This document shows positions 55,960 through 64,000 of a DNA stretch of 64,000 nt, piece after piece. The position numbers and the translations under genes are program-made. Each line of letters opens with the position of its first letter. Positions within the stretch are counted from its first letter, which is position 1. The DNA is taken from NCBI GenBank assembly GCA_949317995.1, contig OX439036.1, forward strand, positions 86,527,920-86,591,919. The letters are read 5' to 3'. The notes under the pieces were generated by a model. It was not told the origin of the DNA and did no database searches. It saw only the letters and a list, made by a program, of their open reading frames with translations. This DNA comes from Acholoe squamosa (lineage: Eukaryota; Annelida; Polychaeta; Phyllodocida; Polynoidae).

Positions 55960-58422
55960 CTTTTTCGATTTATATACTGCTGGGTCAACCTTTGAAATAG
56001 TGGCAAACTTTCAAATACGAACCTCTACAGCTTTGTGTTATGGTTTATTTGGGTTATGTTAAGACTTTAGATGATTATGCCATGTGTTCAGGCATTTTCT
56101 CTATCTTGTTCAATACTGAAATACATAGCGATGTTTCTTGTTTATGTGTGTGCGCAGCCAGGACAGTTCTGATCTCGTAATCTCTCTCGAGATTAAGCAG
56201 GTACCATACGTCTAAGTAGTGTGACATGCAAGGAACAAGTCAGGTATGAGATCAGAACCAGATATAGCTAATGTCAGCATGCACATGGTGGGCTCAGCAA
56301 CCGGTCCGCTACTGATTCAGAACTATAGGGCACATTTGGGATTTCATTTGGTCCAGTTTAGCACTAATTATATATAGACTATTCTCGCATAGAAGAAAGA
56401 CTTCAGGTAGATTCTACAAGGTGCAGCAAGGGGCTATCCTTGCATATAAGGCGCAGCGTATGTATACGCAAGGTACTACGATATACTCTATTGATAAAGA
56501 CATTAACCTGACAGTTATTACATGTTCTATCACGGAAGATAATTATCTTCATCACTTAGCTTTCTGAGGCTGCTGATTAAGATTCTTCATATAAGCAGTT
56601 AATTCATTTTGAGTAGCTTAATTCTGCGGTAATCTAACATGTCTTCTACCCCGCCTATAAGGCGCATTCTAGGTGAAGTAACATCACACATGTATAAGGC
56701 GCTCCCAAGTTGTGGTTTGTACGCTATGTTTCACTCTGTGTGATTTACATGAGTCTAGGGTTTATCAAAAGTCTGTGATACAAACACATGGTTATCATAT
56801 TTATGCAACTATTGAATTGCAGAAACTGCTATCGCCCATGCCAACTGAATCGACATGCGGGATTCAGTATGAGGCATTACTGTACCATACCGCCTTCTGA
56901 ACAGTCTAGCATTATTATAAAGACATGCTTGAATGAATAAATCTCCAAGGAGATAAGATATAAATGATGGTAGCATCCTTTTCTGTTCAACAGTAGAAAT
57001 ATTGATTTCTCTCCCCACAAGACTAATACGGTATCTTAAACCTTTGTCAATTACATTTGTATATTTCTCTCATAATTATCTCCTTTATCTAGCTGAATTA
57101 CCTAATATTTTATGTTGAGGCACTCTGATCTCAATGTCTAAATTAGATCTCAGGTAATACCCTGTAGCAATGTTGCCAAAATGACGCCGGTGCGCCGGCT
57201 TTTGCCAGCGTAGAATTGGCCTGCCATAATCTCAGCTTCATAATGGCCTGTGTAAGATGCCAAGATACAGGCCACCTTGGCCTGGGTTAAGAAAAAGATC
57301 TCGGCAAAACTGCTGTAGGCAGTGCCACAGGTAAATGGCGAAGGGTACAAGGGTTAAGAAAAAATTCTTTGTAGTCTAATGTCCGAAGCCATATCAACGA
57401 TTTAAAAACAAAATCTTCATATTAAAGTGGCAAACTTCACTTTGTGTAGGTTAAGACTAGGGGAAGCAGTTATCAGGGTATTAGAAGTGTACATCAAATT
57501 GATGTAATAATCGGGCACCCTGCAGTAATTTAGGGTTTGCATTCATGCATCATAAGTACCAAAGGGCATGATACATTAATACACTCATAAGGCCCACAAT
57601 TATACAGAGCTAGATTCATGCATCACGATGAGCGAGGATCAGTATGGGTTAGAGGTAATCGGGACACTGTGTGCACGATTAATATACAGAACGAACGCCA
57701 ATGTTTTTTTCACCCATGGTGTGACAAAAGTTACCTGGACCGATTCTGTAGAACAAATATTCTTTTTGAGACTTTCCTCACACACGGGAAATCCTCAGCT
57801 TAAGAGTCCACTATGTTATAACTCAAGGCTTATTGTTAAGGATGAACAATTTAAAGTAAACTGTGTTAGGTACTTAATATATCACTTTATTTGACTTTTG
57901 TATACAGATAAGGTAATAGAAAACTGTCCGCTGTGTCTCACAGCCATAATTGGCCAACATTAATCTTCTTGAGAAATCCGTTTCTGATTATTAAGCAATG
58001 AAACGTTCAATATATCGAAGGAATGAATAAACATGTTACTAAATTTTTATCAGCCACTTCCTTCCACAGCTTCATTCGTATCCCCTGCAATAGAGAATTT
58101 AATTTTGAGTAGGCATATAACGCTGAGCATTATTCGGCATGCACTCTATTAAAACATAATCAAGACATCTCCCTACGTCATTACATCAATTACTAAGATG
58201 CGTAAGTTCTTCCAAGTGTTCAGGTACGAGTAACCGCATTCATAATATATCTACGGAGAACACTTCCATATCACACATTAAGCCTCTTCCCGTCTTCCAT
58301 TCCAACTGTCATACAACGTTGATACATGTATTATGACTTGGTCTAATAAAGTATGCGTCTTGACTCTGTTAACATACCAACATGGCATGCAAATTTTCAT
58401 CAACAGTTAAGGTACCCAGTTA
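55960..58422. other. Convergent intergenic region
   Basis: This holds the 3' ends of the filamin-like gene (+) and PSMB4 (-). Candidate poly(A) signals are AATAAA at 56936-56941 for the former and TTTATT (AATAAA on the minus strand) at 57886-57891 for the latter. Worn TATAAGGCGC phrases near 56450 and 56655-56705 look like remnants of the CCGTAATC MITE group. No other gene was recognised. Confidence 0.45.
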
Positions 58423-61400
58423 TTACCAAGGGTTAAGGAATATCCACTGTGCCTTTCGTTTCATTATTACTTTACTAGACAACGCCAAAAGGAGTTCATA
58501 CTTGACATAGTGTGCGATGTTCCATTTTGTCTCGGCAGACTTTGGTCCTTCGATCCTCGCGCCATCCTTAGTTACAATTGCAATCTCATACTGTAAACGA
58601 AAAAAAAAGTAAAGATAAGGAAAAAGGCAAATATACAGTGAGGTTCAAACATCAAGTAAGGATTGTAATATTTCAAAATTATAAAAGAGGATTTCTAGTA
58701 TCCATTTTAACCGAAAGTTTCCCATGGTAGTTAGCATTTCTGTCAGTAACCATTTCTACTGCAGGGATGGAAGTCACAGAGCACGAAACCCCTGAAATGG
58801 TCCAATATCGGCCCAAAAACCTGAGTTTTTATATGAATATATAGGTTCCTGGAATTTCAAAATCACTGAAATCAGGGAAATCCCTGAAGACTTTCATCCC
58901 TGCTACTGATTATAATATTACAAATAATTTCAAATACATTTAGAAATCATTGAAATCTTACTCTGTTTAGGGAGCGTGCATCTCTGTAGAACAGAACTTG
59001 TAGACACCGCTCGATTTCCGTCACAGCCTCGGCCTCTGTCATGTTAGGGTTCTTATCAAGGGCCTCACGGAGAAGGGGCTACAGTCGGGAAAAACGATAA
59101 TATGATTATTTATTATGTTAGATTCGGCAGGTACAATAATTTGCAGGAAACATTGAATCACAAGATTGATACTAACGTCATAAATATGTTTGTTTTTTTT
59201 TCATTCTTTTTTTTCCCCTCATAATGATACCACACTGAACATCACATTTTATGAATGTGCTGCATCTGGCTTTTGGGATAACACAGAGTTTGACATCAAC
59301 GATGGTACCAAGGAACGATGGTACCAGAACGATGGTACCATGTTTTTACGAACGATGGTACCATCAATAAGGAATGATGGTACCACTTCCAAATTATGTC
59401 TGTTATCATATCCTTGATCATATTTTATGCATCTGGTACAGTTGTATTTGTAATTGGGTTTTATTTGGGTGTTTCTGTGAATTTCCTTCACTTTGACGGC
59501 CTTCACCTGGTAGGCTGTGCCTTTGGTTTGTGAGGCTTCTCTAGACCCTGTTGAAGTGTTCCCTAACGCTTACTCCAGAATAACTGACATTTTCTAACAG
59601 TCACAGATGCTGACCTGATCTATAACAACAAAATCAACAAAATTACCAGTAGTGAATATGTGCTCCTCTTGTTTCAATGTTTAACATGGTACTAAAAATA
59701 TTTTTCTAACGCAAATATTGTGCAAATGGCAAGCCATCAAACTATTAAGTACCATGAATTTTAAACTTCTAATCTGTATACATGTATTAACATTTTTGTC
59801 AGGGGAGGGTAAAGGTACATTGTAACAAAATTGTTACAAACTAAACCCAATAAAAATATAATCTTAGCAATTTGCCGTGAGAACATACAATTTTTTACCG
59901 TCATTTTTTTTTTATCATTTTTTTTTTGTTTTTTTTCTATTTTTTTTCCGTCATCTTTTTTATCATTATTTTTAATCAACTCCACCCATTTCCATGCTCA
60001 TCAATACTAAGTAATCATCAAGAGGTAGCAGGGAGAGGTAAGACATGTTTGCAGGGACATGGTACTATCGTTCCTTTCAACATGGTACCATCATTCCTCA
60101 TGGGTGGGAAGTAGTACCATCGTTCCAGAAACCGACATGATGCCATTCTTTAGCAGCACCTGCCATACCTCATCCATAAGCCGCACACAGACTTTGGGAA
60201 GCTTTATAAGACAGGAGCTTCAAATTCTATGTAAGCACGCACAGTTCCATACACCTTCAAATACTATCTGTTACGTACCGTAGCAATGTAGGATCCGAAG
60301 CCAGATGCCAGACTTTGTCCTTCGTAGGCAGTGCCAATCTTGTCAACGTACCCAAGGTAGCTGAAAAATTACAACAACTCTATAATACATGTGTCCACAA
60401 AGTCTTTAGTCATGTATGGTTTTTAGAACGTATTAACACTAGATTCGTTCCTACCCGATAGGTGTACTGGATTAGTTACCAGGTTGTACAGTCCTGAGAT
60501 GAAAGTGATTAAGCAAAAACGAAAATTCCCGAAGCACTCTATACTTTCATCTCTGATAGGTCCCACGAAAGGAGCAAAAGAAGTGTGGATTAAACCTAGA
60601 AAGTCAGCCCCCTGTACCCCGTAGTACTGTAACTAGACAGCAATTAAAAGATAGAGTAAAAGAATATGTAACAAAGTAGTACTTGTATGGGGGACTGTAG
60701 TTAGAAATAGTTAAATCTGATGCAATGTCCACTATTGACACTACACTCTATCCAATAGACTATCACTTGGTCTATAATTACAAATCCTACATCTAATGCA
60801 ATGTCGTGGTCACTGTTGACAATTCATAATGACCAATAGTCTGGGTTTGATTGGTATGTCTAGACCAATCAGTACTGGCTGTGATTGGGTGAACAGTCCT
60901 AATTGCAATATCTCCACTGTGACCACTGCCTGCCTTACAATCTTTTAGAGATATTCATATTACAATTGGCAAAAAATCTATGTTCTAACCATAGGATTTT
61001 GCACATATTCTCGGTTTTTACTTCTTTATCAACTTTCAATTGCCATACAAACTTACAGTATAAAAGCTTCATTACCGTAATCTCCCGCGTATAAGACGCG
61101 TCCTCTACGCCAAACAAATGCCTTGTGCGTCTTATAGGATTTCTTCAAGTTTGGGGTGCGTCTTATACGCGGGGTTTTCCAACATCTCATTTGGGAAAAT
61201 GTGCCGATGACAGCTTGAACTCATAGCGCCAGCACCGCGGCAGACCGATCGGTGTACAGGCGCTCAGCGGGTTTGACGCTGACCGTGTGCCGATGACAGC
61301 TTGAACTCATATAGCCAGCAGCGCGGCAGCGGTGTACAGGCGCTCAGCGGGTTTGACGCCGACCGTGTGCCGATGACGGCTTGAACTCATATAGCCAGCA

Positions 61401-62693
61401 GCGCGGCAGACCGGTCGCTGTAGATTTGCTTGGCGGGGAAGACGCCGACCGTGTGCCGATGACAGCTTGAACTCATAGCGCCAGCACCGCGGCAGACCGG
61501 TCGCTGTAGATTTGCTCGGCGGGGAAGACGCTGACCGTGTGCCGATGACAGCTTGAACTCATATAGCCAGCAGCGCGGCAGACCGGTCGCTGTAGATTTG
61601 CTTGGCGGGGAAGACGCCGACCGTGTGCCGATGACAGTTGAACTCATAGAGCCTGCACCGCGGCAGACCGGTCGCTGTAGATTTGCTCGGCGGGGAAGAC
61701 ACCGACCGTGTGCCGATGACAGCTTGAACTCATATAGCCAGCAGCGCGGCAGACCGGTCGCTGTAGATTTGCTCGGCGGGGAAGATGCCGACCGTGTGCC
61801 GATGACAGCTTGAACTCATAGAGCCTGGGGGTGGGGGGTGGGGGGGTGCGTCTTATACGCGAACCCCCCCTTGGTGAGTTGGGGGGGGCATCTTGTACGG
61901 GGGTTTTTCTAAATATCGATCCAGGGAGGTTGGATGCGTCCTCCACGCGAACCAGCCTACCGTGAGTTTGGGGAGCTTCTTCTACGCGCACCGCGTCTTC
62001 TACGCGGGAGATTACGGTAGTTTTGGAGATAATTTTACTATGGAAGTCAAGGGGAAAAAAAATCAAACTTCAACTTTGCCTTCCTATTACAAAGATTTCA
62101 ACCACACATTTTCATCCCAAAACAAAGAACACAATTAGCCAACACTCATGTATACTCTCTTCACTTTTAATACAATTCTGTCAACTCATTTTGTCAGAAA
62201 TGCCATCAGAGTGATTACTCATTTTTCTTGCCAACCCTGTCTCATAAAATGGGGTCCTGTATTATAACCATTTAAAGCTGAAAGGCAGTCCCCCATAACA
62301 ATCTATGAGTATGATAGCATATCCAGTCCATCAAACCACATTGATGCAATAGGTGCACATACCCAAATAAGCATACACCCCTGCTTTTTTCTCATGTCCC
62401 GGGACTGGAAATTACCCAAAGTTTTATCCTGTTTAAAGCCCAATTAAATTTTTAACTACTGTACACATATTTCAGATATTCTTAAAACACACTGTTCGTT
62501 AATTACTTCAAATACGGTTCAAACATGTAAGTTAATAGATACTCACGGTTCTCCATTCTGAAGGCCTCCTACGATGATGGTGTTCCAGAGGGGGTTCATC
62601 CTGCTGCGGAGGTTGTACAAGATTCTGGTGAGCCATGTGTGGAGGGACTTGGGTGTGTAGTTGAATCCATCGTCCAGGCACTCCTCATCAATC
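58423..62693 (-). CDS. PSMB4: Proteasome subunit beta type-4 (beta-7), C-terminal exons; 5' part beyond window
   Basis: A non-catalytic beta subunit of the 20S proteasome core. In transcription order the exons are 62693-62547, 60360-60279, 59078-58962 and 58590-58423, all with GT...AG sites and chained phases. The translation reads I-D-E-E-C, then M-N-P-L-W-N-T-I-I-V-G-G, Y-L-G-Y-V-D-K-I-G-T-A-Y-E, P-L-L-R-E-A-L, R-D-A-R-S-L-N-R and A-E-T-K-W-N-I-A-H. This follows the known PSMB4 C-terminal half closely. About 164 residues are present; the N-terminal part (about 120 residues in the family) is off the right edge. The C-terminus runs about 22 residues past the usual end. Introns hold MITEs, and an LTR element inserted antisense lies just upstream of exon 62547-62693. 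Confidence 0.93.
58762..58902. mobile_element. MITE CAGGGATGGAAGTC family (6-bp TSD CTACTG)
   Basis: 141 bp bounded by CAGGGATGGAAGTC and GACTTTCATCCCTG. CTACTG flanks both sides exactly (58756-58761 and 58903-58908). It lies in the last PSMB4 intron. Confidence 0.88.
59298..60127. mobile_element. Possible element with clustered GGAACGATGGTACC motifs at both ends
   Basis: Five copies of (GG)AACGATGGTACCA lie at 59298-59387. Three copies in inverse orientation (GGTACCATCRTTCC-like) lie at 60058-60127. Opposed subterminal clusters suggest transposase-binding sites of a non-autonomous element. Its ends and target duplication are not resolved. It lies within a PSMB4 intron. Confidence 0.45.
61075..62017. 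mobile_element. TA-flanked MITE, CCGTAATC family (copy 4, expanded core)
   Basis: 943 bp with perfect ends CCGTAATCTCCCGCG and CGCGGGAGATTACGG, flanked by TA. The core (about 61205-61825) is about seven or eight tandem units of roughly 85-95 bp (GTGTGCCGATGACAGCTTGA, GCGGCAGACCGGTCGCTGTA, GCGGGGAAGACGCCGACC). It is in a PSMB4 intron. Confidence 0.9.
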
Positions 62694-62908
62694 CTGTTTA
62701 TATAAATGTATCAGACATGATTTGATATTCTTTAATGTAATTTTACCAACAGCTAAAACTTATTAAGACACACACTATGTGTCCCTTGGCACTCTGGGGA
62801 CGATAAGCATATGAATTATAGAAAATTTATTCAATAATATCATGAATTTAACATCATTTCCTTATTAGCCCTACAGGATACGGGAACATACACTAATGCT
62901 AATACATG

Positions 62909-63272
62909 TGTAGGGGCCGGCATCATTGTATATATATTAGTGCCGTTCATCCGAGAGACGTGTTCGTGTGGTGCTTGTTCCTTCTATGCTAGCTAGGTGT
63001 CGCTTTGCGATACCTCGTTGGTACAAGAGGGGGCAGCACCATGCCTCGCGTCCAGCTCCTACTAAGGAGCCGGACGAGCGGCAGAAGGGGACTGGACATG
63101 GTCCAGTCCAGACGCTAGTACTTTGTTATCAAAGAGATCTAATAAAGTCCTACCCGAGAGGTAGGGGTTTCTGGGGCTTTGCCCAACCCGAACTATTCGT
63201 GTTGTGTTGGTACATCTAGTGGTAAGCGAGCCAAAGAGCCACCCAACATATAAGTCGATACGAACCATTACA
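62909..63272 (+). mobile_element. 5' LTR of an LTR retrotransposon
   Basis: 364 bp beginning TGTAGGGGCC and ending CATTACA, with TATATATA near 62930 and AATAAA at 63141-63146. It is followed at 63274 by TGGTGCCGTGACCAG, a primer-binding-site-like sequence in the expected place. The 3' LTR is outside the window, so the boundaries rest on TG...CA and the PBS. Confidence 0.7.
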
Positions 63273-63273
63273 C

Positions 63274-63288
63274 TGGTGCCGTGACCAG
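63274..63288 (+). promoter_or_regulatory. Putative primer-binding site
   Basis: TGGTGCCGTGACCAG directly after the LTR resembles the tRNA-complementary TGGYGCCGTGACC start common in Ty3/BEL-type elements. Which tRNA it pairs with was not determined. Confidence 0.55.
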
Positions 63289-63435
63289 TTGGTTCGGGGG
63301 TGGTGCGCGGCCACATTGGCCGAAAGCCTCGGGAAACCCGAAGCGGATCCCCCCAGCCCTGGGCTAGAGGGATTCGAAGAGGATGATTACACATCCCAGC
63401 ATCTGTTGTTAGACTGGAAACCCGGTCAACAACAA

Positions 63436-64000
63436 ATGTTTAATCAGGAGGGTGTACGAAATATTTTTTCTACACCCGACCTGATGGACAATGCCACCAG
63501 AGATGGCATCGTAAAATTGTATCCGGCTACACCCCAAACAGGAGTACCGGATACCGGATTGTTTAGGGGTGTGTTAAGACCCCCAACTTTAGACTTGAGC
63601 GATTGGTCCCAAGTTATAACTAGCAGACGCCAGTTAGGTCCTATGGTACCAACGGGCTCGGCTAGCGGCTTGGGTACACCAATTGCACAAAGCCCTATGC
63701 AGCGTACTGCAACCCCCCAGGGTTCAGCACCAGGTGGTGGAAACGAAGTAGCCCCACTAATGACATCGTCGGATCATGACAGCGACGATGGCAAAACCAT
63801 AAGGGACGCAATAGTCCCAGGCGCGAAAGCAAAAAATAAGCCTAGTGGTACCGGACCGAAAAGCTCGGAAAGGCATCACCTAGGCCGATCTCTAGACGAA
63901 GGCTTGTCTGACTCCATGTTTAACCCTGGAGGCAGTCGCAAGTCTATCTACGGACGTCGGATGGGTCCCGGGTATAAAAATACCCAGGCCTATTTGAAAG
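63436..64000 (+). CDS. Gag-like ORF of the LTR retrotransposon (runs off window)
   Basis: The frame is open from 63232 to the last base with no stop, and its first ATG is at 63436, giving at least 188 codons. The product is Pro/Gly/Ser-rich, with acidic (S-D-H-D-S-D-D-G-K) and basic patches and no recognisable domain yet. Its place just after the LTR and PBS suggests gag. It is antisense to PSMB4. Confidence 0.6.
   Translation, partial: MFNQEGVRNIFSTPDLMDNATRDGIVKLYPATPQTGVPDTGLFRGVLRPPTLDLSDWSQVITSRRQLGPMVPTGSASGLGTPIAQSPMQRTATPQGSAPGGGNEVAPLMTSSDHDSDDGKTIRDAIVPGAKAKNKPSGTGPKSSERHHLGRSLDEGLSDSMFNPGGSRKSIYGRRMGPGYKNTQAYLK

Noticed and set aside
61387-62066. ORFs of 86-140 aa with repeated S-S-C-H-R-H motifs
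   Set aside because: They lie wholly in the minisatellite core and ends of a MITE copy.

Overview
This is animal nuclear DNA: AT-leaning, with short exons separated by GT...AG introns, metazoan gene families and dense interspersed repeats. Four protein-coding genes (two cut by the window edges) sit among transposons. A lipoprotein that keeps a von Willebrand D domain, a Ngaro-type tyrosine-recombinase retrotransposon, and many MITEs with tandem repeats in their cores suggest a marine invertebrate, such as a lophotrochozoan or an invertebrate deuterostome. I cannot name the species.

Layout. (1) 221-14626 (+): 3' two-thirds or so of a large lipid transfer protein (apolipophorin/apoB type). The visible part is 13 exons and about 3,775 residues, including one 6,841-bp exon made of about 55-residue repeats, then a VWD domain and a VWA-like domain. 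(2) 15.2-22.2 kb: gene-free DNA with microsatellites, foldback elements and MITEs. (3) 22230-28540: an apparently intact 6.3-kb Ngaro-like retrotransposon with split direct repeats (A1-ORFs-B1A2-B2), a gag-like ORF, RT-RNase H and a tyrosine recombinase. (4) 29380-35358 (+): a complete 567-aa BTB-BACK-Kelch protein in seven exons; its introns hold five or more MITEs and a tandem array of its own splice acceptor, and its stop codon lies in a minisatellite. (5) 36-46 kb: satellite and MITE territory, including a 54-bp satellite interrupted by two different TA-flanked elements. (6) 46170/46721-55959 (+): an unusual filamin-like protein (about 1,817 aa) with a hydrophobic N-terminal stretch, a single CH2-like domain and two filamin repeats separated by about 1,400 residues of low-complexity sequence. 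(7) 58423-62693 (-): the last four exons of proteasome subunit beta type-4 (PSMB4). (8) 62909-64000: the 5' LTR and start of gag of an LTR retrotransposon inside a PSMB4 intron, running off the window.

The genes have unrelated jobs: lipid transport, substrate-adaptor function, the cytoskeleton and the proteasome. They do not form a pathway or operon. All three complete or spliced reconstructions give exon phases that sum exactly, which is the main support for the gene models. The most unusual content is (a) the CH2-only filamin-like architecture, (b) exon-boundary sequence amplified into tandem arrays at two places in the Kelch gene, (c) several MITE families whose interiors are expandable minisatellites, (d) a set of CAG-ended MITEs that repeatedly show exact 6-bp target duplications, and (e) a Ngaro element with identical repeats and an apparent +1 frameshift between RNase H and recombinase.
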